A stretch of 64,000 nucleotides of DNA, from the NCBI RefSeq assembly GCF_032362555.1, contig NC_083528.1:6510001-6574000 (forward strand), in the 5' to 3' direction. The notes beneath the pieces were generated by a model, which was given only the letters and a program-made list of their open reading frames with translations, was not told the DNA's origin and made no database searches. This stretch comes from Amyelois transitella. Taxonomy: Eukaryota > Arthropoda > Insecta > Lepidoptera > Pyralidae. Below, piece after piece: positions 1 through 11,449 of the stretch. The position numbers and the translations under genes were made by a program. Every line of letters starts with the position of its first letter. Position 1 is the stretch's first letter.

Positions 1-265
1 TATCTTCCAGTAGACCCGTGATAGGAGAGAAATTATTTTGGACTGTGATTTAAAAACTATATTTTTTGGATTGGATCAAATAATTACTGATCAAAGAACA
101 GATTTTATGGTTAGGTGCGCTAAAACGACGAACTTACTCGTACATAGTGATTTTAATTAATGTGGACAAAGCAGAAGATGTATACAGGGATCTTGGCAAA
201 TGAAAATATAGTAGAACTTTCCTATACTTACTTCCGCGGAAACGGGCGTGAATTCTAATTAATAA

Positions 266-356
266 AGCCAAACAGCTGAACGTGGCCTTTTCAAGACTGT
301 TGGCTCTGTCTACCCCGCAAGGGATATAGACGTGATTACATGTATGTATGTATGTA
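266..356 (+). mobile_element. Family A element, 3' third
   Basis: GCCAAACAGCTGAACGTGGC to ATATAGACGTGATTACATG and (TATG)n. Confidence 0.7.
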
Positions 357-360
357 TCCT

Positions 361-397
361 AATTAATATTATAAATGCAAAAGTGAGTTTGTTTTTA
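361..397 (+). mobile_element. HelB fragment
   Basis: AATATTATAAATGCAAAAGT and GAGTTTGTTTTTA match the start of the HelB family. Confidence 0.4.
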
Positions 398-702
398 TTT
401 ATTTATGTACACAAATTTATATACAGCAACATTTATTACAGTAATTCTATTACAAAGATGCTACTTATTTCAAAAGGATTCTCTTCCAGTAGACCCATGA
501 GAGGAGAGATGAATTTTGTAGCGGTATGGCGTGTGCGTAAATATCGTTTAATATATTTAACTAAAGATAAAATGCTAATATTTACGTAATTAAACATGGA
601 ACAATTAAATAAATGACATTATATATTTGTTTGTTTGTTTGTTACCTCTTCACATTACATAAACTGAATAAATCTTCTTGAAATATCACGTATATATACC
701 TA

Positions 703-928
703 CAAACATACATACATATTATTACGTTTATATCCCTTGCGGGTAAGACAGAGCCGACAGCCTTGAAAAGCCTGAAAGGCCACGTTCAGGTGTATGACTT
801 AATAAAAGAATTGACATTTAAATAGTGACAGTTTGCTAGCCTATCGCCTAAAAGAAGAATCTCAAGTTTATTATCAGCCAATCCCTTTAAGTCTCCTTTT
901 ACGACATCCATGGGAAAAAAATAAATAA
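703..928 (-). mobile_element. Family A element
   Basis: (ATGT)n tail at the left, TATATCCCTTGCGGG, AGCCTTGAAAAGCCTG hairpin, and TTACGACATCCATGGGAAA at the right; head missing. Confidence 0.72.
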
Positions 929-1018
929 ATATATAAATGTCAGTGAAAACTTCATTATAAATTGTAAATAATCCCAGTAATATCTTAAGTTAGTCCCACA
1001 TCTTAAGTTTAATATTTA

Positions 1019-1111
1019 TATTAAGCCAAACAGCTGAACGTGGGTCTATCAGTCTTTTCAAGAATGTTGGTTCTGTCTACCCCGCAAGTGATAATATGTA
1101 TGTATGTATGT
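1019..1111 (+). mobile_element. Family A element, 3' third
   Basis: TTAAGCCAAACAGCTGAACG, TCTACCCCGCAAGTGATAAT, (ATGT)n. Confidence 0.68.
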
Positions 1112-1290
1112 AATATAATTCCCGACTTATAGTGTTCAACACTCTCAATCCTAGACAGATAGTCTGGGACTCCCGGATCTTAATTCATATGCCAATGGAG
1201 TTCTTGATGTTATTCTATGGGGCTATTGAGAATGTATTGATTCATCATACAAATTTGTAAAATACTTGGATACATACATAGGCATATTTA

Positions 1291-1457
1291 TGTGGATCCC
1301 AGCACCAATAAATAAAAAGAATAGTACCACTGCATCTGTCTTCCATGGATGTCGTAAAAGGCGACTCATCAAGCCGTAAAGCTGAACGTGGCCTATCAGT
1401 CTTTTAAGACTGGCTCTGTCTACCCCGCAAGGGACATAGTCGTGATAATATGAATTT
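1291..1457 (+). mobile_element. Family A element, internally deleted
   Basis: Degenerate head (GTGGATCCCAGCACCAATAA) and tail are both present; the middle (from GGCGACT to AAGC) is lost. Confidence 0.68.
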
Positions 1458-2333
1458 ATAAATGAATATGCTTATTAGAGCATGCGCAATTCATTGTATT
1501 AATTAGGGTTTTAGTGTACACTCTTGTAGGGATAGGCACAGGTTTGGTTAATTCCAGTCTGATCACCTGGATGAGCTAAGTAGAATTAAACGCTAGTTTA
1601 GAATGATTTCCTTGTTTCGTAAATGAAGTATTTTTTTTGTTTATGTTCTGTTTGTGAGGCTTTGAAATAAAATAAAAAAAAACAATGCGTAAACCAAACC
1701 ACAAGATATTTGCAATTACCATATATGTATGTAGTCTAGGCCATGATGCACTTAGTTTTCAAATTTTACGAAATTCCCGCGGGGACAAAAAAAAGCGAGC
1801 TTTTTTTCGAGCGTGCCAACGCGTCGCGGTTTGACTTTAGTAAATACACAGATCACGTCCTTATCCGTTACGGGTTAGACAGAGCCGCAAACTGCGTTGC
1901 ATGAAAATTTAACCTTGCAGCTTTAAGTTCCCTGTTTATTTCGAAATAATATCACCTTTTGTTATGTAAGAAAATAAACTGTACGACAGTTCATACTGAA
2001 AAGTCGTTTCCTTAACCTTGGTGTGAGACTGAGTTGATCGAGTGCCAAATAAAATATTGCTAAAGGCTCAAAAGTTATGAATCATAAAGTTTCGGGAGCA
2101 CTGATTGGTCGGAGCAATTTGCTGTGATAGGGAACTGCACTCAATTTGTCTATGATAGATGAGTTTTTCTTGTCTATGGAAGTTTTGAAACTTTTTGCAA
2201 GGTATTAGTGTAATTAAAGTTTCTTGATTGTGATGTAAAGTTGTATGCAACGCTAAGGTCAGCCGATGGAATTCAGAGAATTCAAAATCAGAATTCAGAT
2301 TGCGAACTTATTATTATTGTAGTACTTACATGC
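1458..2333. other. Gene-free stretch
   Basis: AT-rich; one short minus-strand family A piece (about 1853-1890, CGTTACGGGTTAGACAGAGC). Nothing else recognised. Confidence 0.5.
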
Positions 2334-2581
2334 CGTGTGGTTCCCGGCACCAATACAAAAAAAGAATAGGACCACTCCATCTCTTCTCCATGGATGGCGT
2401 AAAAGGCGACTAAGGGATAGGCTTACAAACTTAGGATTCTTTCTTTTAGGCGATGGGCTAGTAACCTGTCACTATTTGAATCTCAATTCTATCATTATGC
2501 CAAATAGCTGAACGTGGCCGATCAATCTTTTCAAGACTGTTGGCTCTGTCTACTTACTTTAGACGTGACTGTATGTATGTA
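2334..2581 (+). mobile_element. Family A element, near full length
   Basis: GCCGTGTGGTTCCCGGCACC to TAGACGTGACTGTATGTATG; all internal blocks are in order. Confidence 0.8.
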
Positions 2582-2796
2582 ATATTGTTAAAGCGAATGA
2601 GTCATTACCCCCCTTTTTTGCGAATGCCCTTGTCACAGTGTCATGTCATGACATTGCATTGCAGCCTGTGGTCACGGGACCCGTTAGTGTCATACTTATT
2701 TAGACATCGAATTATTCGTTGTAAGTCGACAATCGAATTATGTGGTGTAAAAAAGTTTATCATAAATTAGTTAAGGAGATAAAGATCCTTGCATAC

Positions 2797-2887
2797 TTAC
2801 ATATAGTCACGTCTTTCTACATCCCTTGGGGAGTAGACAGAGCCAACAGTCTTGAAAAGACTGAAAGGCCACGTTCAGCCGTATGTA
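2797..2887 (-). mobile_element. Family A element, 3' third
   Basis: CATATAGTCACGTCTTTCTA, GTAGACAGAGCCAACAGTCT, GGCCACGTTCAGC. Confidence 0.65.
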
Positions 2888-2904
2888 CTCGTATGTCTTG
2901 CATA

Positions 2905-3305
2905 CATACATAAAATCACGCCTCTTTCCCGGAGGGGTAGGCAGAGACTACCTTTCCACTTGCCACGATCTCTCTTTATGCAAGCTCGGTGGTTTCGGGT
3001 ACTTTTGACCTGACCCTATACCAGGACGTCCTTAATTTGATCAAGATACGTTCGTCTAGGCCTTCCCACTCCGACCTTTCCCTCCACACTCTCCTTGTCT
3101 ATCTGCTTAGTCAACCTGCTTTCATTCATCCTCTCCACATGACCGAACCATTTTAACATACCCTTTTCTATTCCTGTAACTACATCTTCTTTCACATCAC
3201 AACATTCCCTTATCACGCTGTTCCTTATCCGGTCACTCAATTTCACACCGATCATACTCCTTAACGCTCTCATTTCCACTGCATTTATTCTGCTTTCATA
3301 CCTCT
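2905..3305 (-). mobile_element. RTE-like LINE, C-terminal coding end
   Basis: Minus-strand frame of 87 codons with RNSVIRECCDVKEDVV, LKWFGHVERM and [15 protein letters not shown], the C-terminal end of an RTE-type ORF. It then runs through a divergent stretch to CCGGGAAAGAGGCGTGATTT and an (ATGT)n tail at the left edge. 5'-truncated; the longest copy in the window. Confidence 0.75.
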
Positions 3306-3670
3306 ATTAAACTATTCAAATACTCTACCAAAGACAAGAAATTTTCTAGAAATTTCACCAGGATCTAAAAGGGTCCCGGAAATCCCACGTTTTATTTACA
3401 CGATGCGGTCCGTGTAGTGTAGTGCACTCATTTCCTATTCCTTGTACGTAAGACAAGGTGAGTGGAGGCCGATGCACCTTGACAATTATTTGCAAATACA
3501 CAACTTGAATTCTTGACACGTAACTAACTTAACTTTTTTTTTAAGTACAATGCTTTGACGTCGCGGTGATGCTAATAAGCATTGTTGGGCTATTGTTCGG
3601 GTTGCATTGCGTAACTCGGGTTTAACTTTTTTTGTTTATTTATTTACTGATATGATATTACTTTTCAGTA

Positions 3671-3930
3671 TGTGCTGTGTGGTTCCCGACACCAATACAA
3701 AAAAGAATAGGACTACTCCATCTCTTTCCCATGGATGTCGACTAAAAATAGGCTTACAAACTTGGGACTCTTTTTTTTAGGCGATGGGCTAGCAACCTGT
3801 CACTATTTGAATCTCAATTCTATCAATAAGCCAAATAGCTGAACCTAGCCGATCAGCCTTTTCAAGACTGTTGGCTCTGTCTACCCCACAAGAGATATAG
3901 ACGTGATCATATGCATGTATGATATTGACT
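3671..3930 (+). mobile_element. Family A element, near full length
   Basis: GTGTGGTTCCCGACACCAAT to GACGTGATCATATGCATGTA. Confidence 0.78.
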
Positions 3931-5227
3931 GATTAAAATTATATAGACAAAAGTACTTCGAGGACGCATAATTTTCAAACCGACCCAAATTTACTGAAAG
4001 TTTTTAAATTGAAAGTTTAAGAAAAATCCAAATTTATTTTAGTTTATTCCAAAAATGTGTAAAAAATCAATGCATAACTTTGAACGGATTTTTCATATTC
4101 TAAAACAATATTAGAAAAGATTTATGTTATGTATTGAAAATGTTATATAGGTAAGACAGTTTTAACATGTCCATAATTTTCAAACAATCATCTATAAAGT
4201 TTCTAATATCTAATTATCATACTCGTATTCTGTCGATATTTATGGTACGTTAAAGTTTTTCCTTAATATTTTTTGTAAGAAAGCTCTTCAAAATTAATGC
4301 GAGAAGTTGTTCCTATTTAATGGTTCCTCGACTTCAATTCAAAGACACGTTATGCAAATTATAATTTATTTTATTGCTAAAGTCCGTAGTTAGGATTTCA
4401 CTGCGAATATTAAAAGTTGTAAAAATCTGTGTGTTGAATTATCTTAATGACCTATTTTAAAATATACGAAAATACAGACTGACTTTTAAAAATAACCTCT
4501 CCAGAACCTTTCCTTTCGAAAACTCATCCTATTCTTTATATTTATTAAGTGCATTTTCATTTTCTACCATTTTCCATCTCACAATTATCCTTCTTTGTTA
4601 TTTGCGAACCCTGGGCTCACAGAGAAGGGGACGCAATCGGAACAACTACATAACAAAAACTGAAGTATAATGCAACACTTTATTCATCTAAAAACACACA
4701 AACATACATAAAAACTTCTAAACACTGCAACGAGAATTAGAAGTTCCATTTGACATTGTAAAACTTAAGGAGGCGGCAACACTCCCGAGTTTCGCATAAT
4801 CCAGTGTTGCCAGCAATAAACAAAGCAGTAAAATCTGCCTAACTTCACCCGGATAAGACGGCAGACCGTCTCGAATACACAGATGACATTTAACGGGGAT
4901 CGCATGCAAATGGACTGAGTATCCCGGCTCCCGGATTAACGGGTGTAATCCTGTGAGTTAACACTACGGGCTTAGTGTAAAGGCCCTTCTACATATGCTG
5001 AGACGCTGGGCTGACAATTGTCATATCACGATTTTATCCCTTAAGGTATAAAAATAACAGTTATGAGTTACGAAGTTCTTATCTAGGTGGCGTTAGCTCA
5101 TTTTCAAACAGGATACAAGGTATCACTTAAGGACGTCTAGGGAACTTAAAATTAAACCTGTACCGCCTACAAATTTAAAATGTAGTAGAAGCGGTGGAAA
5201 AAACTACATTGCAGCGTTTTTACCTAA
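3931..5227. other. Gene-free stretch
   Basis: AT-rich to about 4600, then mixed composition; a LINE-tail fragment near 5098-5135. Small frames here have no family features. Confidence 0.5.
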
Positions 5228-5381
5228 ATTGGATTCTTATAAGCCATGGGCTAGCAACCTGTCACTATTTGAATCTCAATTCTATCATCAAACTAAAAAG
5301 CTGAACATGACCTATCAGTATTTTCGGGATTGTTGGCTCTGTCTATCCTGTGATATAAACGTGAATATATGTATGTATGAA
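5228..5381 (+). mobile_element. Family A element, 3' half
   Basis: GGGCTAGCAACCTGTCACTA onward to GAATATATGTATGTATG. Confidence 0.65.
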
Positions 5382-5723
5382 TTCAAAGATACGGATAGGT
5401 TACTTGCCCATCGTAAAATATCTTTAAAATAAAATATATTTAAAAAAGTCTTGTGACTATTAATTCTTTTTATCCCGTAAAATATAACGAGAGTACAATC
5501 GGTACGCCTAATAACATAAAAAAAGATTCTTTTGTTTTAGTGTCGTAATAAACAGGCTTAAACCATTGTTTTTAATGTAATCACCCACTATGAGACTTTT
5601 CATAATAACATACTGTAACGGTCCAAGATATTTGCACACGTTATTTCATTCTCAAATATTTTATCACAAATTTATTTTAATATTTAAATCAATTTTATAA
5701 TATTCTAATAATATATTTAATTT

Positions 5724-5814
5724 AAATAGCTGAACGTGAACGTTTAGTCCTTTCGGGACTGGTGGCTCTGTCAGGCCGCAAGGGATGTGGACGTGACCAT
5801 ATGTATGTATGTAT
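5724..5814 (+). mobile_element. Family A element, 3' third
   Basis: AATAGCTGAACGTGAACG, GGCCGCAAGGGATGTGGACG, (TATG)n. Confidence 0.62.
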
Positions 5815-5949
5815 ATTTAATTCCGCCGTGCAAAGACAAAGGGCTTGCTTGACAAAAACGTGTGAGACGCTAATTGGTTAATAAGTTGGTGGCGTCTTAG
5901 TTAGGGCCACGCCCATATTTTAACAAAAGCAAATTGGAAGTTTGCTAAA

Positions 5950-6045
5950 GGATCATTCGGGGGTTAAGGATCGGTCGCAATCAGTCGATTCGGGGTTTAG
6001 GATCAGTCGGGATCAGTCGATTCGGGGGTTTAGGATGAGTCGGTC
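5950..6045 (+). repeat. Tandem repeat, about 32-bp unit
   Basis: GGATCRGTCGSRATCAGTCG-ATTCGGGGGTTTA units at 5968 and 6000, with partial units before (5950) and after (6033). GTCG-rich. Confidence 0.72.
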
Positions 6046-7393
6046 AAAGAGTCGATCTCAATCGGGAAGGGTCGATGGAGCCTATGAGTATCGGTCAGGG
6101 GTCGGGGATGCTGCATCCGTGGGGTTAAGTCGCGAACGGTTAGGGCGGTCGGAATCTGGCCAGATAACGGGGTAGACAAGCCTAAAACGCGAAAGGCTTG
6201 CGCACGCGCATGCATAATAATTACGCGCGGGAATCGGTTTTAACGTTAATTTTATTTAATATAATTTTATTCGATAAGTGATGAGTGAAGTGGTTCCTGG
6301 GAGGCGGTTACTAGAAACGGGTGAAAGAATTCCATTATTTTTATTTTATTATTTATTTGAATTCGAATAATGAAATTGATATAAATACGTGTTGAATTCC
6401 TTGCTTGGGTTGGAAGTTGATCCAAAGTCAATAATATATTATCTACTATGAAATTTGAATATTTCTGGCTTGCTTGGTCTTGAGTGAAATGTATCTTTGA
6501 AAAATAAATATTAATTAATTATTATTCAAAAGGATTATTTCCGGATTTTGAGAGCTATGATCTGATCTGATCAGTGAAACTGGTCGTCCGTAATTCTTCG
6601 AGGCAAAGCAGTGGAGTTGGACATAGATTTAGATTATACGCAATCAAGTCTAGAAAGTCTTTTATCTGTATTATTCTCATATGAGATCATCTCAGGGGAA
6701 ACACCCTTACAACTTTTAGTGAATGAAATATTTTCACTTATTTTATACAACCTATGGTTTTATATGAGAAACAATCAGACACTTACCTACTTTTGTGATC
6801 ATTTTGCCAAGATTAACCAAGTGAGGAAATATATTTATAACGTATGTATTATTTAAAGCCATGAATGCTTTGGATATAACTATCAACTACTTATATTTAC
6901 CACATTATCTTTAGATTCTATAAATTACCTTCGTTTATTCGAATCCAAAATAAGTAATGAAAACTTATTGCAATAAGGTTATTATCATCTAATATTCGCA
7001 TGTCTAGGAATTACACCTATTCTTACTATTTATTATTATACCTAAAATGATTGACTACCCCTTTGATGACTGACTGTATTGTGTATTCTCCTTCGGAGAT
7101 TAGATATTACCTTTCCTGATGACATACCAAATATTAAATTAGTTAAATATATTAAATCAGCTCATTGCAATGTCAAGCTAATGCTGCATTGTAGAATAAG
7201 GTAGTATCGCTTGGAGACACTTTGTCTCTCCTCTCGTCCCTTGACAGGACTTTGACTTACTTCGACATTATTGACGTACAGATTTACAAGGTCTCATTGA
7301 ATATTATTGACTTGAGAAAATATGAATGAGCTAGGGGGGAGGATTACCCCGTCTGGTGACGCGATCCACCGGTAGCGACGGGGAGGGGTCGTT

Positions 7394-7770
7394 GCCTATA
7401 CCCGAAAGCTCAAATGCTGGAAACTTGTGATTCTGTATTTCATATTAATTTATATATGTATGCCTATACCCGAAAGCTCAAATGCTGCAAACATGTATTT
7501 CTGTATTTTCATATTGAATATAAATGTTTGCCTATACCCGAAAGCTCAAATGCTGAAAACATGTCATTCTGTACTTACATATTTACCTAATATATATCTT
7601 TACCTGAAAGCCCAAATGCTGGAAACATATCATTCTGTATTTCATAATATTTTTTATAAATATATGCCTATACCCGAAATTTCAAATGCTTATACAAATA
7701 TCATGCCATTCTGTAATTCCATACTTAATTAAATACGTATATTACCTAAAACTAGAAGCTCGAGTGTTGA
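7394..7770 (+). repeat. Tandem repeat, about 68-bp unit, about 6 copies
   Basis: GCCTATACCCGAAAGCTCAA recurs at 7394, 7462, 7530, about 7597 and 7666, with a decayed unit at about 7735. Each unit continues ATGCTGGAAACATGTCATTC and an AT-rich spacer. The units create an open frame (7427-7732) that I do not regard as a gene. Confidence 0.85.
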
Positions 7771-8810
7771 AGTCAAATACATATATGCTTTTCCAATCTG
7801 GATAAAAATATTGGAAAACTTGAATATTTAATTACTCTCTATTTACCTACATTACAAGTTCCTATTTATAATTTTAGTAATCAGACAGAGTTAGGTCATA
7901 TAGGTTCACTAGGGTCGTTCTAGGATATGTAGACTTCGTAGAGTCTGAGGTTATATCGGCTATACAACCAGGGAAATACCACTATGATCACGTGCTATTG
8001 GCCATATTAAGAAATCACATTAGGATATAAGAAATACGGAAAGTTAAATTATAAAGGGTCTTTAGGTTTTGCGTTATATTATTTATTACATTGGTGTCAT
8101 AAAAAGAGCGTATTACATTATAATAGTATTTTAATTTATTATTTGTTAGGGAGTCGCAATTTGGTGTCGGTTGTAACTAATTACAAAAATTAAATATTAA
8201 ATAGTAATTAATAAATAATAATTAATAATTTTAAATATATATAATAAAAATATTAGTAGGTGAAGGGGGGTCGTCACAATACCCTATTTCAGAACTATTA
8301 ATGCAAAGGTACCCAACGCCTAGCAAGTGTGACTAGACCCTAAGATATCGGAGTATGTATGACTTAGTATTGTGGACTAATAATTCTGCTATTGTAGGCT
8401 TAGTTGAACGCAGAATGTACTGTTGACATGTGGATTTGATTGTGATCTTGGCAAGGTTCGACTTTGAGGTTAGAATATATGTTAGGGACAGACCTAGTCT
8501 TAGTTTGGCCAAGTCATAGCTAACCTTATAGGTAAGTCTAATCTAGTTGTAATCAAAAATTAGAATACAGTTAAGCACATTTTTTAAAAATGATTCTAAA
8601 GCTACTTTTGTTGTCATCTTGTCATACACACAATATTAAACAATGACTTACAACCTCCCTATTTGTCAAAGGCGGTTAATTCGTAAATTATTCACAGCGG
8701 GTCTATTATAAACGACGATGAATAAATAATTTATAATACTTGTACAAATTAAAGAGAGCATAGAAATAGTTGTACAAAATATTCATTAAGAATACAATTT
8801 GATAAGAATA

Positions 8811-8985
8811 ATCCTACTAATAATATACGAGTACATGCGAAAGTTTGTGAGTTTCTCTTTCACGCAAAAACTTCTACACCGATTACGATGAAATTTGGTA
8901 TGTAGGTAGCTGAAGACCAAGAATAACATATAGGCTACTTTTAATCCCGAAGTTCCCACGGGATTGATATTAAAGAATCCATGAA
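8811..8985 (+). mobile_element. HelB (Helitron-like) partial
   Basis: CCTACTAATAATATACGAGT, then CTTTCACGCAAAAACTTCTA, ACCGATTACGATGAAATTTG and ATAACATATAGGCTACTTTT. The terminal part is missing. Confidence 0.62.
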
Positions 8986-9238
8986 AAAAAATATTTAATT
9001 ACCATTGTACCATAATAGCGAATAGTTTTTTTTTAATTTGAGTTATTACGCGTATGCGTTAACATTTCTGTTCACTCGTTACTTTTATAACGCGAATCCA
9101 AGAAAGGACGGCGCCAGCCGAGCTGTCCGTCTTAGCTAATATCAGCCTAGATCAAGAGAAAACGCTTACAATTCATCGCGGATCTATGGGAATACCCGAA
9201 TGCATATGTAAGACCGCTTAGACATTGTTCTAAACCTT

Positions 9239-9498
9239 ACATTCATACATATAATCACGTTTATATCTCTTGCGGGGTAGAGCCAGCAGTCCTAAAAAAC
9301 TGACAGGCCACGTTTAGATGTACCTTAGGTATATGGATTTATGAAGAAATTGAAATTCAAATAGTGAGAAGTTGTTAGCCTACAAGAAGAATCCCAAGTT
9401 TATAAGCCTTTTATTTAGGCGCCTTTAACCACATCCATGGGAGAGATTTGGAGTAGTCTTATTCTTTTTTCTATTAGTGCCGGGATCCACACGGCACG
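9239..9498 (-). mobile_element. Family A element with an extra shared 5' flank
   Basis: Near full length. On its head side, about 80 more bases (9499-9535 plus 9742-9790) are shared with the copy at 12848-13110. Confidence 0.72.
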
Positions 9499-9535
9499 GT
9501 TTTAGCATTCATTTCGCCTTTTGTGCGGAATAGAC

Positions 9536-9736
9536 CTAGACGAACATATCTTGATCAAATTAAGGACGTCCTGGTAAAGGGTCAGGTCAAAAGTACCCGA
9601 AACCGCCGAGCTTGCATGAAGAGAGTTATGAATGTGGATGAAGCAAAGGAAGTGTGCAGGGATCGTGGCAAGTGGAAAGAGGTAGTCTCTGCCTACCCCT
9701 CCGGGAAAGAGGCGTGATTTTATGTATGTATGTATG
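9536..9736 (+). mobile_element. RTE-like LINE 3' end, with target duplication
   Basis: Encodes [20 protein letters not shown], then RACMKRVMNVDEAKEVCRDR and [16 protein letters not shown] to a stop, then ATTTT and (ATGT)n. Flanked by TAGAC on both sides (9531-9535, 9737-9741). The unoccupied version of the site is at 13143-13147. Confidence 0.78.
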
Positions 9737-9795
9737 TAGACTGTAAGTATAACTATTCAGGTGTCACTCGGAGAACAAGTTCGTGTGTTTTTAAG

Positions 9796-10554
9796 TGATT
9801 TTATTTTAAAGTCCGGGAACCACACGGCATTGCCTATTTAACATCCCGATAAAAACTATAGCTCCCGTGGAAATTGCGCAAAAACCTATATTTTTTTGTG
9901 TGTGTGGCGCTAAATTAAGTGTTGGTGGCGTTCAATGCGCGCAGGCGAAGTTGCGGGTAAAATCCAGTAGACAATAACCCGAAAAGGCAAAAAAGTTTTA
10001 AAAGGAAAAGTCACGAGCGTTGAGTTAAGTGGAGGCCCATTCATTCGGACGCGATGCCGACATCATTAGGAAAGAGTAATTAAAAAGATGATAAAAAAAA
10101 ATAACTGAAGAACAAAAGTTTTTATTTCTTTTTTTTATTTTGCGAACGCTCGGAAGTATTCTATAATCGGAAATTGTCTATAGCTGTTGCCCGCCATAAT
10201 GGTTTGAATTGTTTGAGAAATTCGAATTCCTTTTTCAATAACAGTTTTAATAATACATAATTTTTTATGCATGCAATTTACGTTTATAAATTTAATTATA
10301 ACGGCTTTTATAATTAACACTATTTTCTCATAACCAGTGGGTCAATATAGGGAAAAAGGTTATTATTTTGATTATTTTTACGTCAGTCACTCAATAACAC
10401 TCCCAAATGAAAAGCAAGGAATGTGTCTTTAGAAAATCTGTGAAATGGAATAAGATATGACTGAATTTTATTTAAACACTAAAAATCTGTCATGATTTAC
10501 CATGTATTTTCACTATATTCGTAAATAAACATATTCTAATTCTGATTTAAAAAT
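9796..10554. other. Gene-free stretch
   Basis: AT-rich with a 22-base family A head remnant near 9812-9834. Nothing else seen. Confidence 0.5.
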
Positions 10555-10672
10555 TATATACATACCATCACGCCTATCTCTCATTGGGTTAGACAGAGAC
10601 TGTGGATTTCACTTGCTACGATTCTTACAGACCTCTCCCGCTTCCTCCACACTCATTACTCTTTTCATACTA
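10555..10672 (-). mobile_element. RTE-like 3' end, diverged
   Basis: Reverse complement of the RTE tail (ACGCCT...GGTTAGACAGAGAC, then a TTGCTACGATTCTTACAGAC-type stretch). Older than the other copies. Confidence 0.55.
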
Positions 10673-10679
10673 CTAATAG

Positions 10680-10941
10680 TGCCGTGTGGCTCCCGGCACC
10701 AATAAAAAAAAGAATAGGACCACTCCAAATCTTTCCCATGGATGTCGTAAAAGGCAACTAAGGTATAGGCTTACAAACTTGGGATTCTTTTTTAGGCGAT
10801 GGGCTAGCAACCTGTCACTAGTTGAATGTCAATTCTATCGTAAAGCCAAATAGCTGTACGTGGCCATTCAGTCTTTTCAAGACTGTTGGCTCTGTCTACC
10901 CCGCAAGGGATATAGACGTGACCATATGTATATATGTATGT
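10680..10941 (+). mobile_element. Family A element, full length
   Basis: GTGCCGTGTGGCTCCCGGCA to GACGTGACCATATGTATATA and tail. One of the best-preserved copies. Confidence 0.8.
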
Positions 10942-11449
10942 AATAGTATCTCCCTTTATTTGGACATTCAAAATTTAGTTGTCCTACAACATAATCTTTC
11001 TTCGTTCTTTTTTTAGATATAAGTATGCTTTGTAGAAAATCCTAGTATATACATAGATATTTCCTAAAAGTAGAGACCAGTGGTCTAAATGACTAGTGTT
11101 AAGGGCTGTACTGACTGACTCGCTGAAAGTCTACCACTCATGACTACGCTAACTGCAACTGTTGAAATATAAACAAAATACAGTTTGGCAAGGCTGCAAG
11201 GCGTCCCGATTAGAATGCGCCATCATTCCGCTGGTTCATTCAATATTTTTTTTACCGAACGTTGTAATTTCTTGGCTCGAACGCATCCGTTTACATGCCA
11301 AACAATAAATTTATTAGCCAAACGGAGGAGTGGCAACACTAACATACGTCACGATCACCGACGTCATAGATTCCGTCATGATTTTCAAATATTTGAATTT
11401 CGAAAATCGAATCGGTACGTTTCGATTTGCGAGGTTATATAACGCACGG

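Larger units (their letters stand above)
5815..8810. other. Gene-free stretch with two tandem repeats
   Basis: Holds the 32-bp and 68-bp tandem arrays. The rest resembles no family I know, though GGGGGGTCGTCACAATACCC near 8265 and ATTTGGTGTCGGTTGTAAC near 8161 look like pieces of an old LTR element. No coding domain found. Confidence 0.45.

Noticed and set aside
1..520. Repeated CTTCCAGTAGACCC(A/G)TGA segments at 5-40 and 482-520
   Set aside because: Two short similar pieces only; they could be the ends of an unknown transposon, but the evidence is too thin to call.
7427..7732. 101-codon open frame with repeated PESSNA/PKAQMLET segments
   Set aside because: It is produced by the 68-bp tandem repeat; the residues follow the repeat unit, and no domain or good start is present.
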